Counted from the stretch's first letter, positions 40,592 to 51,048 are shown. The stretch is 64,000 bases of DNA from Thiocapsa imhoffii (GCF_016583985.1 NZ_NRSD01000004.1:1-64000); one strand, 5' to 3'. Notes: generated by a model from the letters alone, not told the origin. A program made the numbers and translations.

Positions 40592-40945
40592 CTAGGCACA
40601 GCGGAGTGCCGTGGGACGGTTCGGCATCTTCGCCAGATCACGTTCGTCCTCCAAAAAGGGGGAGGTTTCACGGACGGCCGCGGCGGTTTCGCGCAACACG
40701 GCGAGAGACCATGCGGGCAGCTCTTCGTTCAGGCGGTAATGGATCCACAGACCGTCACGGCGATCACGAACTAATGCCAACTCGCGCAGTTGCGCGAGAT
40801 GCCGGGAGACATGCGGCTGCACCGCGCCAAGGGCATGGGTGAACTCACAGACACAGAGTTCCGGATGCCGCACGAGCAGAATCAGACAACGCAGGCGCGT
40901 CTCGTGTGAGAGTGCACTGAAGAAGTCCCTGGGAGCTATGGTCAT
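40592..40945 (-). CDS. ArsR-family metalloregulator
   Basis: The 117-residue winged-helix protein starts at MTIAPRDFFSALSHETRLRCLILL. ELCVCEFTHAL (about 28-38) is the metal(loid)-binding motif of ArsR-type repressors that sense arsenite through Cys residues; QPHVSRHLAQL is the recognition helix. It faces mutS (divergent, 157 bp). No arsenic-resistance genes are in the window, so its targets lie elsewhere. Confidence 0.87.
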   Translation of the reverse strand: MTIAPRDFFSALSHETRLRCLILLVRHPELCVCEFTHALGAVQPHVSRHLAQLRELALVRDRRDGLWIHYRLNEELPAWSLAVLRETAAAVRETSPFLEDERDLAKMPNRPTALRCA

Positions 40946-41102
40946 GATCGCAACGACTCGACTGCCAACGAATGACCCCGGGGCACAGGTCCGCGCCTGT
41001 GTTCGCCCGTGATGCGATGAGCCATCTCCGTTGGCATCGGCCCACGCCGTGTCCCCTGGATGCGTCCGGGCATCCCGGCATCCTCGGGTCCCAACCCTCA
41101 CC

Positions 41103-43700
41103 ATGACTCAATGGATCAACGGAATGGATCGACCCGATCTCAGCGCGCATACGCCCATGATGCAGCAATACCTGCGCCTCAAGTCGGATTATCCCGACAT
41201 GCTCTTATTCTACCGGATGGGCGACTTCTACGAACTCTTCTTCGAGGATGCCGAGCGGGCGGCCCGACTGCTCGATATCACGCTCACCAAACGCGGCCAA
41301 TCCGGCGGGCAACCCATCCCGATGGCCGGCGTTCCCTATCATGCCGCGGAGACCTATCTCTCACGATTGGTGCGCAAAGGGATCGCGATCGCCATCTGCG
41401 AACAGGTCGGCGACCCCGCGAAGAGTAAGGGACCCGTGGAGCGGCGGGTGGTCCGAATCGTCACACCGGGCACTCTGACGGACGAGGCACTGCTCGAAGA
41501 TCGCCGCGAGAATTTACTCTGCGCCATCGCGACCGCCGCCGACGGCTATGGACTCGCGGTGCTCGAGCTTGCCAGCGGTCGCTTCTCCGTGCTCGAGGTC
41601 TGCGATCTCGAGGCATTGACCAGCGAACTCGAACGCCTCAAGCCCGCCGAGATCCTGATCGCCGAGGACGCTTCGCTACCTGAATGGTTGCATTTGGAAC
41701 GGGGGGTGACGCGCCGTCCAACCTGGCATTTCGAGCACGACAGCGCGGTGCGGTTGCTCTGTGAGCAATTCGGCACCCGTGATCTCAATGGCTTTGGCTG
41801 CGCCGACTTGACGCGCGCCATAGGCGCGGCCGGCTGCTTGCTCCAGTACGTTCGCGACACCCAATTCGCGGCCCTGCCACACCTGCGCGCACTCATCACC
41901 GAAACGCGTGACGAGGCGCTCATCCTGGATGCGGCGACCCGTCGCAATCTAGAGATCACCGAGAGTCTCAGCGGCCGATCCGAACAGACCCTCCTCGGGG
42001 TACTCGATCGCACGGCAACCGCCATGGGGAGTCGCCTCCTGCGACGCTGGCTCGGCCGCCCCCTACGGGCACGATTCGTCGCCGAGGCTCGTCATGCCGC
42101 GATCACCGCACTCATGGATTGCGATCGCTGCGGAGACCTCAAGAAGATTCTGTCTGGAATCGGCGATCTCGAACGCATTCTCACCCGCATCGCACTGCGT
42201 TCGGCGCGCCCGCGTGATCTCTCGACGCTGCGTGATGGCCTGGCCTTGCTGCCGGAGCTCCGTGCGCCGCTGCTCGATGGCGATGATCCGCTGTTACTCG
42301 ATGTCCTGGCCGCGCTCGGCGATCACCCTGAGGTCCAAGACCGTCTCGCGCGCGCACTCGTCACGCAACCTCCCCTCTTGATCCGAGATGGCGGCGTCCT
42401 CGCGACCGGCTACGACACGGAACTCGACCGACTGCGCGGCCTGTCTGACAGCGCCGACCGGTTTCTCCTCGATCTCGAGGCCCGTGAACGCGACAGCACC
42501 GGTCTTCCGGGACTGAAGGTCGGGTATCACCGAACCCACGGCTACTACATCGAGTTGGGACGCAACCAGGCCGACCAGGTCCCCCCGCATTACAGCCGTC
42601 GCCAAACGCTCAAGGGAGTCGAGCGCTATGTCACGCCCGAACTCAAGCGGTTCGAGGACGAGATCCTTAGCAGCCGCGAACGCGCCTTGGCACTCGAAAA
42701 ATCACTCTACGAGGAGTTGCTCGCACACCTCGCCGAGACCTTAGACCCCCTACGACGCAGCGCCGAGGCAATCGCAACGCTCGACGTGCTCGCGAACCTG
42801 GCCGAACGCGCCGGGACGCTCAACTGGTCGCGACCACGTCTGAGCGACGACCCCTGTATCAAAATCGAGGACGCGCGCCATCCGGTGGTCGAGAGCGTGC
42901 TCGACATGCCCTTCATCGCCAATGGGCTGGACCTGGACCCGGGGCGGCGCATGCTCATCATCACCGGCCCCAATATGGGCGGTAAATCGACCTATATGCG
43001 CCAGAGCGCCTTGATCGTCTTGCTGGCCTACAGCGGAAGCTTCATTCCGGCGCGCACCGCGACGATCGGCCCCATCGATCGGATCTTTTCACGGATCGGG
43101 GCATCGGATGACCTCGCCGGTGGCCGCTCGACCTTCATGGTGGAGATGGAGGAGACGGCCAACATCCTGCACAACGCGACCGCCGAGAGCTTGGTATTGA
43201 TGGATGAGGTCGGCCGTGGCACCAGCACCTTCGATGGCTTGTCCCTAGCCTGGTCCTGTGCCATCGAACTGGCCACGCGGATCGGGGCCTACGGACTCTT
43301 TGCGACCCATTATTTCGAACTCACGACCCTGCCGGAGGAGTACCCGGGGATCGCGAATGTTCATCTCGACGCGATCGAGCATGACGCACGCATCCTCTTC
43401 ATGCACACACTGCGCGACGGCCCTGCTAATCAGAGTCATGGCCTGGCGGTCGCCGCGCTTGCCGGTGTGCCCGCACCGGTGATCGAGCGCGCGCGTTCAC
43501 GCTTGCGCGAGCTGGAATCGGGGGCGCGACGCCATGCCGAACGCGACGCGGTGCAATTGTCACTCTTTCCGCTCGAGCTCGAACCAAGTCCCCAGCCACA
43601 TCCCGTCGTGCGGGAACTCGACGCACTCGACCCGGATGCCCTGACACCACGGGAGGCACTTGCCATGCTGTATCGTCTGAAGGAATTGGCCGCGACCTGA
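41103..43700 (+). CDS. mutS: DNA mismatch repair protein MutS
   Basis: ATG 41103 gives 865 residues, the normal MutS1 length. The mismatch-binding domain begins [34 protein letters not shown] with the Phe-x-Glu wedge (YEL context, about 37-39). Walker A is [13 protein letters not shown] (about 620), then [14 protein letters not shown] and [16 protein letters not shown]. It recognises mispaired bases and starts repair with MutL. It stands alone. Confidence 0.97.
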   Translation: MTQWINGMDRPDLSAHTPMMQQYLRLKSDYPDMLLFYRMGDFYELFFEDAERAARLLDITLTKRGQSGGQPIPMAGVPYHAAETYLSRLVRKGIAIAICEQVGDPAKSKGPVERRVVRIVTPGTLTDEALLEDRRENLLCAIATAADGYGLAVLELASGRFSVLEVCDLEALTSELERLKPAEILIAEDASLPEWLHLERGVTRRPTWHFEHDSAVRLLCEQFGTRDLNGFGCADLTRAIGAAGCLLQYVRDTQFAALPHLRALITETRDEALILDAATRRNLEITESLSGRSEQTLLGVLDRTATAMGSRLLRRWLGRPLRARFVAEARHAAITALMDCDRCGDLKKILSGIGDLERILTRIALRSARPRDLSTLRDGLALLPELRAPLLDGDDPLLLDVLAALGDHPEVQDRLARALVTQPPLLIRDGGVLATGYDTELDRLRGLSDSADRFLLDLEARERDSTGLPGLKVGYHRTHGYYIELGRNQADQVPPHYSRRQTLKGVERYVTPELKRFEDEILSSRERALALEKSLYEELLAHLAETLDPLRRSAEAIATLDVLANLAERAGTLNWSRPRLSDDPCIKIEDARHPVVESVLDMPFIANGLDLDPGRRMLIITGPNMGGKSTYMRQSALIVLLAYSGSFIPARTATIGPIDRIFSRIGASDDLAGGRSTFMVEMEETANILHNATAESLVLMDEVGRGTSTFDGLSLAWSCAIELATRIGAYGLFATHYFELTTLPEEYPGIANVHLDAIEHDARILFMHTLRDGPANQSHGLAVAALAGVPAPVIERARSRLRELESGARRHAERDAVQLSLFPLELEPSPQPHPVVRELDALDPDALTPREALAMLYRLKELAAT

Positions 43701-43760
43701 AGCAGTGCGGGTTTGCTCACGTGCGGAGGACGGCGTCGATCCCGAGTCAATGCAAGGTGC

Positions 43761-44606
43761 TCAGGCGAGTATCCGAGACGCGGACCGCTCTTCGTCATCC
43801 TCGGGATGATCGGCGTGGACGCGCAGCAGGGCCAGGGTAATATTGTCTGAACCACCACGTTCGTTCGCCAGATGGACCAGCGCCGCGGCGGCCGGATCGA
43901 GCGCATTGCGCGCGCTCGCGATCAGGACTTGCCGAACCCAATCCTCCGGCACCATCCCCGTGAGACCGTCCGTGCACAACATGAAGATATCGCCCGGTTC
44001 CAGATCAGTGATGCCCGAAGACACCCTGAGCTCCTCCAGGGAACCCAGGGCGCGGGTCAGAATGTTCTCCCCCACGCCACAGCGCCGGGCGTCCTCACGC
44101 GAGGCGAAGAATCCCTGATCGACGACATCTTGGATGAGCGAATGATCGTGCGAGAGTTGCTCGAAACGCTCCGCGCGCAACCGGTAAAGCCGCGAATCCC
44201 CGACATAGGCGAACGCCAGCCAGGTCGGACCCACCGCGGCGACAACGATCGTCGTGCCCATCCCGGCGAGCTCCGAACGCACTTCGCCGAGTTGACAAAT
44301 GGCCAGATGGGCCTTTTCGATAGCGGCTTCAACAAAGGCCCGTGCGTCCCCGGCCTGGTCCCAGGCAGCAGACTGGTTCTGGAAGCACTCGGCAATCACC
44401 TCCGCGGCGATTGCGCTCGCAACTTCGCCCGCTCGTGACCCACCGATCCCATCGGCGACCATCAGCAAGCCGCATTCCGGCTGCACCAGAACGGCATCCT
44501 CGTTGCCGACACGCACCCGACCAGGATGCGTGCGCCAGGCATATTCGAAGCGATAGGGCATGACGCCTGACCTCTGCACAGCCGTTCCATCGTCCATCGC
44601 AGGCAT
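43761..44606 (-). CDS. PP2C-type serine/threonine phosphatase
   Basis: The 281-residue protein shows the PPM/PP2C metal motifs: VRVGNEDAV, VADGIGGSRAGEVAS, VGDSRLYRLR, MLCTDGLTGMV and GGSDNITLALLRV. Such enzymes dephosphorylate Ser/Thr, for example opposing bacterial Ser/Thr kinases or acting with type VI secretion. ATG 44606 follows GGGGGAGGG; a second start at 44561 (MPYRFEYAWRTHPG) also has an AGAGG and would trim 15 residues. No kinase is adjacent. Confidence 0.93.
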   Translation of the reverse strand: MPAMDDGTAVQRSGVMPYRFEYAWRTHPGRVRVGNEDAVLVQPECGLLMVADGIGGSRAGEVASAIAAEVIAECFQNQSAAWDQAGDARAFVEAAIEKAHLAICQLGEVRSELAGMGTTIVVAAVGPTWLAFAYVGDSRLYRLRAERFEQLSHDHSLIQDVVDQGFFASREDARRCGVGENILTRALGSLEELRVSSGITDLEPGDIFMLCTDGLTGMVPEDWVRQVLIASARNALDPAAAALVHLANERGGSDNITLALLRVHADHPEDDEERSASRILA

Positions 44607-44624
44607 GATGCCCTCCCCCTAACA

Positions 44625-45359
44625 TCAGGATCCACTGTCACCATTGAGTTGCGCGGCCAGGCGTTTCGCGTCGACATAACCTGGAATCATGTCACCGCTC
44701 TCGGTCAGGATCGCCGGGGTTCCCCGCAGCCCCATTTCACGACCCAGGGCAATGTGCGCATCGACCGGATTCGCGCAGGATTTAACCGGGATCTGCTTCC
44801 CGGCTTTGGCATCGGTCATTGCGACGCGTTGCGCCTCGTCGTCACCAGCGCACCACACCGACACCGCCTCCTCATAGGCCGCGCTCCCCGCCCCAGCCCG
44901 AGGGTAGAAGAGATAGCGCACGCGAATGCCTTCCCGCGCATACTGATCAATTTCGCTGTGGAGCTTGCGACAGTAGCCGCACTCGATGTCCGTGAATACG
45001 GTCACCGTATGTTGTGCGTCCGCCGGTCCGAACACGACCATCTGCGCTTCGCCGAGATCATCGACCAGGGCCTTGCGCGCGTGCGCAAGCCGTGGCTCGG
45101 TCACGTCCTCGCGCGTCTCCAGGTCGACGATGCGCCCATCGACGAAATAACGACCGTCGCCCGTGACATACATGAGTTGTGTGCCAATCATCACCTCATA
45201 GAGGCCAGGAACCGGGGACGGCGAGATGCTGTCGATCTGAACCTCCGGCACAATGTCGACCAAGGCCTTGCGAATGGTCTGTTCCGGCGAGGACCAGACC
45301 GGCTGTGCGCCCAGCAGAAGGGCGAGGCCGGCAAGAGCGGAACAATGCAATCTAGTCAT
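44625..45359 (-). CDS. dsbC: periplasmic disulfide isomerase DsbC-like
   Basis: The 244-residue protein has a signal peptide (about 1-23, LAGLALLLGAQPVWS). The N-terminal dimerisation domain is about 25-85 (SPSPVPGLYEVMIGTQLMYVTGDGRYFVDG). The thioredoxin fold has the active site CGYC in FTDIECGYCRKLHSEI (about 125), and the cis-Pro in GLRGTPAIL. DsbC corrects wrong disulfides in the periplasm. It lies 8 bp downstream of the yajQ-like gene on the same strand. Confidence 0.92.
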   Translation of the reverse strand: MTRLHCSALAGLALLLGAQPVWSSPEQTIRKALVDIVPEVQIDSISPSPVPGLYEVMIGTQLMYVTGDGRYFVDGRIVDLETREDVTEPRLAHARKALVDDLGEAQMVVFGPADAQHTVTVFTDIECGYCRKLHSEIDQYAREGIRVRYLFYPRAGAGSAAYEEAVSVWCAGDDEAQRVAMTDAKAGKQIPVKSCANPVDAHIALGREMGLRGTPAILTESGDMIPGYVDAKRLAAQLNGDSGS

Positions 45360-45366
45360 GGATACC

Positions 45367-45849
45367 TCAATCTCGGAAGTTGGTAAATTGGATGGGAAGC
45401 CCCCAGTCCTCGCCACGCAGCAGCGCGATGGCATCCTGGAGGTCGTCACGCTTCTTGCCCGAGACCCGCACCTGATCGCCTTGGATCTGCGCCTGGATCT
45501 TGAGTTTGCTTGCTTTCAGTGCCTTGATCATACGTTTCGCCGTCTCGGAGTCGACGCCTTGCTTGAGCGCGATCTCCTGGCGCGCGGAACTCAAATTCGA
45601 AACCGGATCGCTCGGATTCAGACTGGCGAGATCCACCTTGCGTTTGACGAGTTTCTGGCGAAGGATATCCATCATCTGCAGGAGGTGGAACTCCTGCTCA
45701 CCCGTCATGAGAATCTGATCGTCGGTCAGTTCGAAACGTGCCGAGATGCCCTTGAAGTCGAAACGCGTTTGGATCTCACGATTGGACTGATCGACCGCAT
45801 TGCGGACTTCCTGCAAGTCGATCTCTGAAACGATGTCGAACGTTGGCAT
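45367..45849 (-). CDS. YajQ-family nucleotide-binding protein
   Basis: The 160-residue protein starts MPTFDIVSEIDLQEVRNAVDQSNREIQTRFDFKG, the diagnostic opening of the YajQ (UPF0234/DUF520) family, and keeps VRVSGKKRDDLQDAIALLR near the end. Two ferredoxin-like folds are expected. Family members bind RNA, tRNA or cyclic di-GMP. The longer frame to 45870 adds no homology. Confidence 0.93.
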   Translation of the reverse strand: MPTFDIVSEIDLQEVRNAVDQSNREIQTRFDFKGISARFELTDDQILMTGEQEFHLLQMMDILRQKLVKRKVDLASLNPSDPVSNLSSARQEIALKQGVDSETAKRMIKALKASKLKIQAQIQGDQVRVSGKKRDDLQDAIALLRGEDWGLPIQFTNFRD

Positions 45850-45942
45850 ATCATCCTCTAGGAACAGCACGACGAAATCAGGACGCTACATTGTGCGAGA
45901 AATCGCACCGAAAGCGAAACCGCCAGCCACCCTCCCCCCGGG

Positions 45943-46839
45943 TCATCCCCGCGGATGATGGCGCGCATGCAGTTGTTTCAGGCGTTCGCGCGCGACATGG
46001 GTATAGATTTGCGTCGTTGAGAGATCACTGTGGCCAAGGAGCATCTGCACGACCCGCAGATCCGCGCCATGATTGATCAGATGGGTGGCGAAGGCGTGCC
46101 GCAGGGTGTGGGGCGAGAGGGGACGCACGACGCCGGCCTCCAGCGCATAGCGCTTGATCAACAACCAGAACGCTTGACGTGTCATGCACTCACTGCGGCT
46201 GGTCGGAAAGAGATAATCGGTCACCCGTCCCGCGAGCAGTTCGGCGCGCGGCCCCTTCAGATAGGTTGCCAACCACTGACCCGCTTCTTCGCCGAGCGGC
46301 ACCAGGCGCTCCTTTCCCCCTTTGCCAACAAGCCGCACCACGCCCTGCGTCAAGCCGAGCTGGCCGGCCCTGAGCGTGACCAGTTCGGTCACGCGCAAAC
46401 CGCTCGCATAGAGCACCTCAAGCATGGTGCGGTCACGGTGTCCGCGTGCATCGCTCGTATCCGGGGCGGTGAGCAGGGCCTCCACCTCCGCCTCACTCAG
46501 ACTCTGAGGGAGTGGCCGACCGAGCTTGGGGGCTTCGACCCGCGCGCTGGGATCCTCGCGGATCAGTCCGGTGCGAATCAGATGCTGATAGAACTGGCGC
46601 AAACAAGACAACAGGCGTGCGCTCGATCGTGGTTTGCGCCCCTGCTGCGAGCGCATGACCAGAAAATCCAGGAGATCGAGCCGTTGCGCCGAGATCAGAG
46701 AACGGGCGCGCTCGCGTGCGATCCAGTGTGCGAAGGCACGCAGATCGGACTGATACGCCGAGAGGGTGTTGGCACTTAAGCCCCGCTCCATCCAAAGTGC
46801 ATCGGCAAACCCCTCGATGAGGCTCAGATCGTCCATCAT
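45943..46839 (-). CDS. xerD: site-specific tyrosine recombinase XerD
   Basis: From ATG 46839 the protein has 298 residues. The N-terminal SAM-like domain (about 5-90, FADALWMERGLSANTLSAYQSDLRAF) precedes the catalytic domain with Arg in YASGLRVTELVTL, HxxR in SPHTLRHAFATHL, His in LLGHSDLSTT and Tyr in QIYTHV. XerD with XerC resolves chromosome dimers at dif. It overlaps the alkyltransferase gene by 4 bp. Confidence 0.95.
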   Translation of the reverse strand: MMDDLSLIEGFADALWMERGLSANTLSAYQSDLRAFAHWIARERARSLISAQRLDLLDFLVMRSQQGRKPRSSARLLSCLRQFYQHLIRTGLIREDPSARVEAPKLGRPLPQSLSEAEVEALLTAPDTSDARGHRDRTMLEVLYASGLRVTELVTLRAGQLGLTQGVVRLVGKGGKERLVPLGEEAGQWLATYLKGPRAELLAGRVTDYLFPTSRSECMTRQAFWLLIKRYALEAGVVRPLSPHTLRHAFATHLINHGADLRVVQMLLGHSDLSTTQIYTHVARERLKQLHARHHPRG

Positions 46840-47360
46840 GGGCCTCCGCGCGACCGATCGTCCCGGCTCCCGGGCCGGTCCGCAACCAAGGATCCGTCCA
46901 ACACCACGCCCTCGTGCTTCAGCAACCAACGCTTCATGGCAAGCTTACGGCCGTGCAGATCACCTGCAAAACCACCGAGACCGCTGACGGCAACCACCCG
47001 ATGGCAGGGAATCACCAGTGGGCATGGATTGGCACGACAGGCCTGCCCCACCGCCCTGGGACTCGTGCCGAGTTGGCGCGCAATCGCACCATAGGTGCGT
47101 GTCTGGCCACAGGGAATCTGTCTCAATTCAGCCCACACGCGCTGCTGGAAGGCGGTCCCCTGCACATGGACCGGCAGCTCGAGTCGTGCGCAGGGTCGCT
47201 CGAAATAGTTCAGGATCGGCTGCAGCAGCCAATCCGGTCGCGGCCCGGTTGCATCCTGCATGAATGCGGGGGTTGGATCGAGCTCGATACGTGTGACCAG
47301 GTCGCGATCCCAGACCACGCCGAGGGGGCCACATGGCGTCTCAACCAGTGCTGACGACAT
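46836..47360 (-). CDS. ogt: methylated-DNA-protein-cysteine methyltransferase
   Basis: The 174-residue protein (from MSSALVETPCGPLGVVWDRD) repairs O6-alkylguanine by transferring the alkyl group to itself. The acceptor Cys is in PCHRVV (about 122-127), preceded by the DNA-binding RAVGQACRANPCPLVI. SGLGGFAGDLHGRKLAMKRWLLKHE closes the domain. Gene symbol ogt is preferred over ada because no regulatory domain is present. First gene of a pair with xerD. Confidence 0.92.
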   Translation of the reverse strand: MSSALVETPCGPLGVVWDRDLVTRIELDPTPAFMQDATGPRPDWLLQPILNYFERPCARLELPVHVQGTAFQQRVWAELRQIPCGQTRTYGAIARQLGTSPRAVGQACRANPCPLVIPCHRVVAVSGLGGFAGDLHGRKLAMKRWLLKHEGVVLDGSLVADRPGSRDDRSRGGP

Positions 47361-47827
47361 CAATCCGCTGATCCCATCGAGGCGAACAACCGCAGCGGAC
47401 GACGGCTCACGCGCGGCTCGACTCAGCAAGCGGGGGAACAGGTTCGATCGGGCTGTGGATAAGTCTGTGGGTGAACCCGGCGGAACGGCATGTCATGGTC
47501 GCGTATGTCACTGTTTCGTCATCCATCCTAATCCGAGCGAATCTGTATGATAGCTTTTAAATCAATCGATTGGAAAACCAGGGCGCACACAGTGGCCCCT
47601 GGTATCCGGGTCGCTGAACCGAGTTCGAACAGATTTCGAGCATGTGAATAACCACTTCCGCGGCGGCGTCCAGTCGAAATCATCGAACCATCGCCCTCGA
47701 CGGTATCACGGCAGGCGTCTGCTCACTGGTCGCAACCGCGGGTCATCATGCAGGTGCAACCTCTTGCTCACTCAGGCAAGATACCCTGATCTGTCAGGCG
47801 CTCCAGCTTTGGACATCCCACTCCATG
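47361..47827. other. intergenic region between ogt and ycgN, no supported gene
   Basis: About 465 bp separate two divergent genes. It has one consensus DnaA-box 9-mer (TGTGGATAA, 47454-47462) and an AT-richer patch (TATGATAGCTTTTAAATCAATCG, near 47546-47568) that could hold promoters. Short plus-strand frames here show no homology or ribosome-binding site. Confidence 0.5.
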
Positions 47828-48283
47828 ACCATGAGTAACCAGCATGTCACGAAGGATCGCTTCTGGGAGGTCGAATCACTTCAGAGCATGACACCGGAAC
47901 AATGGGAATCGCTCTGCGATGGCTGTGCGAAATGCTGTCTCGAAAAATTCGAGGATGAGGATTCGGGCGAGATCCACTACTCGCGCATTGCCTGCGCCCT
48001 GCTCGACCTCGAGAGCTGCCGCTGCAGTGATTACACCCATCGAGCCGAACGCATGCCGGATTGCGTGACCCTCACGCCCGCCGTCCTAGAGCACTCCCGC
48101 TGGCTGCCCGAGACCTGTGCCTATCGGCGCTTGGCGGAGGGGCGAGCACTCCCAGTCTGGCACCCCCTGCTGACCGGGACGCCACAGAGCGTCATCGATG
48201 CCGGACAGAGCCTGTCCGGTCGCGCGCTCCCCCCAGATCCCGAAACCGATCCGCTCATGCATCTGATTGATTGGGTTCGCTGA
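47828..48283 (+). CDS. YcgN-family (UPF0260) Cys-cluster protein
   Basis: The 151-residue protein belongs to the YcgN/UPF0260 family. The pattern CDGCAKCCLEKFEDEDSGEIHYSRIACALLD followed by CRCSDYTHRAERMPDC carries eight Cys residues likely to bind a metal or iron-sulfur cluster, as in the wider CxxCxxCC zinc/iron chelator family. WLPETCAYRRLAEGRALPVWHPL is also conserved. ATG 47828 or 47825 are equivalent. Its 3' end overlaps the convergent trhP gene. Confidence 0.88.
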   Translation, partial: TMSNQHVTKDRFWEVESLQSMTPEQWESLCDGCAKCCLEKFEDEDSGEIHYSRIACALLDLESCRCSDYTHRAERMPDCVTLTPAVLEHSRWLPETCAYRRLAEGRALPVWHPLLTGTPQSVIDAGQSLSGRALPPDPETDPLMHLIDWVR

Positions 48284-49628
48284 GTGCGCACTCGGGCACC
48301 GTCTCGGGCGGTGCCAGGAGACGCGATAGCAAGGCCATCGGGCTCGCTCGACAGGGTAACTCGATGCGCACCACCCAGCCGTCCCCGGGCGCGCGACGGA
48401 GTTCCGCGCCCGTCGTCGCATCGCGCATCGCGCTGAGGCGAAAACGCCGTTGCGCATCGGGCATCAGCAACTCGAGTTCGTCACCGAGCGCGAAGGCGTT
48501 CTTCACCCGGATGTCCGCCCAACCCTCCACGTAGCGTATAACCTCGCCGACGAAGATCTGGCGTTGTGGGCTGGATGAGCCATCTTCATAGTTCTGGAGC
48601 GCATTCGGTGCATGGCGGCGGTAGAAGCCATCGGTGTAGCCGCGATTGGCAAGTCCCTCGAGGTCAGTGAGCAGCGCGGGGCGGAAGGGCGCACCCGCGC
48701 GGGCCTCGTCGATCGCCGCACGATAGACCCGAGCGGTCCGGGCAACATAGTAGTGCGACTTGGTCCGACCCTCGATTTTCAGGGCATCAACCCCGATCGC
48801 GACCAGGCGCACCACGTGCTCGACCGCGCGTAGGTCGCGCGAGTTGAGAATGTAGGTGCCGGCCTCATCCTCGAACACAGGCATGTAGGCGCCGGGGCGC
48901 GCCCCTTCTTCGAGCAGGTAGACCTCATCGGCCGCGGCATGTCGCTGAACCGGTGCCGATGGATCGCAGCCCAGGCTGTCGCCATCGTGCGCGGGAACCG
49001 GGGTGATTCCCGCGACCCGATAGTCCCACCGACACGCGTTCGTACAGGCCCCCTGGTTGGCATCGCGATGATTGAAGTAACCCGACAAGAGGCAGCGACC
49101 CGAGTAAGCGATACAGAGGGCGCCATGCACGAAGACCTCGAGTTCCGTATCGGGACAAGCATCGCGGATCTCCTCGACCTCATCGAGGGAGAGTTCGCGT
49201 GACAGGATGACGCGGGTGACGCCCTGTGCGGCCCAAAACCGGACCGCGGCTGCATTGGTCGTATTGGCCTGGACGGACAGGTGAATCGGCTGCTCGGGCC
49301 ATCGCTCGCGCACCAGGAGCATCAAGCCGGGGTCGGCCATGATCAAGGCATCAGGGCGACTGGCCAGGATGGGCTCGAGATCGGCGATGACATGCTTGAG
49401 TTTCCGACCGTGCGCCAGGATGTTCACAGCGAGATAGAAGCGCTTCCCCGCTGCGTGCGCCTCGGCGATGCCCGCGACCAGCCCGGCCTGATCGAAGCTG
49501 TTGTTGCGGACCCGCAAACTATAGCGGGGGACGCCCCCATAGACGGCATCGGCCCCATAGGCGAAGGCATACCGCATGGCGCGCAGGGAACCCGCCGGCG
49601 AGAGCAACTCAGGGCGGATCGAACTCAA
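48255..49628 (-). CDS. trhP: peptidase U32-family tRNA hydroxylation protein TrhP (YegQ)
   Basis: The 457-residue protein starts PELLSPAGSLRAMRYAFAYGADAVYGG, typical of the U32 family. CDPSA...CTNACRWDYRV and FVHGALCIAYSGRCLLSGYFNHRDANQGAC supply the Cys cluster. KIEGRTKSHYYVARTARVYR is also conserved. TrhP helps make 5-hydroxyuridine at tRNA position 34, apparently with prephenate as cofactor. Its 3' end overlaps ycgN by 29 bp in convergent orientation, and its start overlaps the chaN-like gene by 4 bp. Confidence 0.9.
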   Translation of the reverse strand: MSSIRPELLSPAGSLRAMRYAFAYGADAVYGGVPRYSLRVRNNSFDQAGLVAGIAEAHAAGKRFYLAVNILAHGRKLKHVIADLEPILASRPDALIMADPGLMLLVRERWPEQPIHLSVQANTTNAAAVRFWAAQGVTRVILSRELSLDEVEEIRDACPDTELEVFVHGALCIAYSGRCLLSGYFNHRDANQGACTNACRWDYRVAGITPVPAHDGDSLGCDPSAPVQRHAAADEVYLLEEGARPGAYMPVFEDEAGTYILNSRDLRAVEHVVRLVAIGVDALKIEGRTKSHYYVARTARVYRAAIDEARAGAPFRPALLTDLEGLANRGYTDGFYRRHAPNALQNYEDGSSSPQRQIFVGEVIRYVEGWADIRVKNAFALGDELELLMPDAQRRFRLSAMRDATTGAELRRAPGDGWVVRIELPCRASPMALLSRLLAPPETVPECALSEPNQSDA

Positions 49629-50833
49629 CGCAGTTCCACCTCAAAAGCTAACCGCTCGTCACCGCCCAACGTGCGCTTACGCAACACCGAGACCGGGACG
49701 CGTTCACCAGGCAGGCCGTCTACGAGAGCGATCCGCACGTCCGCGTAGGTTGCGATGGGTTGCTCGCCGATCTGGACGATCCGGTCGCCCGCCTTGAGCC
49801 CGCCCTCTTGCGCGCTACTGCCCTCGGCGAAGCCGAGGATCCGGGCACCTTCTTCACCAATCCCTGATTCAAGCATGACCCCGAGCCGCCCCGGCTCCGG
49901 CAGATCAACCCGTTGCGGATAGACGAAGAAGTCGGCCGCCGCCGGATGCATACTGCGTTGGTTGCCGTTCAGAATGGTGGCAACGGGGACATCGAGTCGA
50001 CGCTGCAGCCGGCTCGGGATCCCAACCCCATACTCGACATGTCCAGAGCCGGCCAACACCACTAGCGTCCGCTCGGACTCATCGCTCAGGTACGAGGCGG
50101 CGCGATGTGCCATCCCCTCGTCCCACAGCAGTTGCACCTCGATGAAATGCTCGACGTCCTGCCCCCGCTCATTCGGATGCTGGGCGAAGATGGCTTTCAA
50201 TCGCTCGCGATAGGCGGCATCACCGCCATCGAGGTCGTCGGGAACACGTGCCCGTTGTTCATCATCCAAACCGTCGATGCCGACCTCCCCGACACGCCGG
50301 GTCAGTTCGCTTTCGAGATTCAGCGCAATGATCGGGACTCCCTGCTCGCGGGCGAAGGTCAAGATCGGACGGTAAAGACGGTAGTCGTAACGCCAACGTT
50401 CGAAATACTCGGAACGCCGCAATAACTCGGCCTCGTCGATCTCGCCCGCGACATAGGCGTCGAGCACCTCCTGGAAGGGTTGCTGGAAGAATTCCATCCC
50501 AATGGCGAGTGGCCGACCACGGGCGTGCAGACCCTGAATGACGGCAAGCTGCGTGAGATGATCCTCGTAGCGATCATGGCTCTCCCCGATGAAGATGACG
50601 CGACGATCCGCGATGCGATCGATGAGTGTATCCAAATCGAGCAGGGTCGCGAGTTCAACCACCGGGATGCGCGATGCGGGCGAACGGGGTTCGAGGGTGT
50701 CGACCACCAAGGATTCTCCTGGGGCAGGCGGTTCGCCGGCCATGATGGGGTGGGGCTGGGAGTGTGGATCGGCACTCAGAGTGGAGACGCACAGCAGCGC
50801 GACGAACAAGACCTGGATCGAGTGAAATGACAC
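49625..50833 (-). CDS. ChaN-like protein with C-terminal PDZ domain
   Basis: GTG 50833 (VSFHSIQVLFVALLCVSTLS, a signal peptide) gives 402 residues; the longer frame has no support. Residues 50-290 form a ChaN/haem-binding-uptake (PF04187) domain: VIFIGESHDRYEDHLTQLAVIQ, GMEFFQQPFQ, ALNLESELTR and VVLAGSGHVEYGVGIP. A PDZ domain follows (about 320-400, GEEGARILGFAEGSSAQEGGLKAGDRIVQIG). ChaN binds haem; the added PDZ suggests it docks to a protein tail. Periplasmic or lipoprotein-free exported. It overlaps trhP by 4 bp and diverges from the M1-like gene. Confidence 0.85.
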   Translation of the reverse strand: MSFHSIQVLFVALLCVSTLSADPHSQPHPIMAGEPPAPGESLVVDTLEPRSPASRIPVVELATLLDLDTLIDRIADRRVIFIGESHDRYEDHLTQLAVIQGLHARGRPLAIGMEFFQQPFQEVLDAYVAGEIDEAELLRRSEYFERWRYDYRLYRPILTFAREQGVPIIALNLESELTRRVGEVGIDGLDDEQRARVPDDLDGGDAAYRERLKAIFAQHPNERGQDVEHFIEVQLLWDEGMAHRAASYLSDESERTLVVLAGSGHVEYGVGIPSRLQRRLDVPVATILNGNQRSMHPAAADFFVYPQRVDLPEPGRLGVMLESGIGEEGARILGFAEGSSAQEGGLKAGDRIVQIGEQPIATYADVRIALVDGLPGERVPVSVLRKRTLGGDERLAFEVELR

Positions 50834-51048
50834 GCGGGAAGCCCCTCTGGTCTCGGGCCAGTATGGCCCGCATAGTAGGTGATTGGTGGAATGGTCATCA
50901 CCGCACACTGTGCCTGAGCCGGGATGCAGGCATCCTCTCGGACACGATTCCAATGAACTGGCCGGTTCGCCCGCCCCCGGAGGCTCTCTCGGAATTCCTG
51001 GGAGAGGCGAGGATGTGTGTGCGGACCGAGCGAACGAACCCTCTCATC

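Noticed and set aside
47454..47462. Consensus DnaA box, possible replication origin
   Set aside because: Only one box is present and no dnaA, dnaN or box cluster is near; a single 9-mer in 64 kb is within chance.
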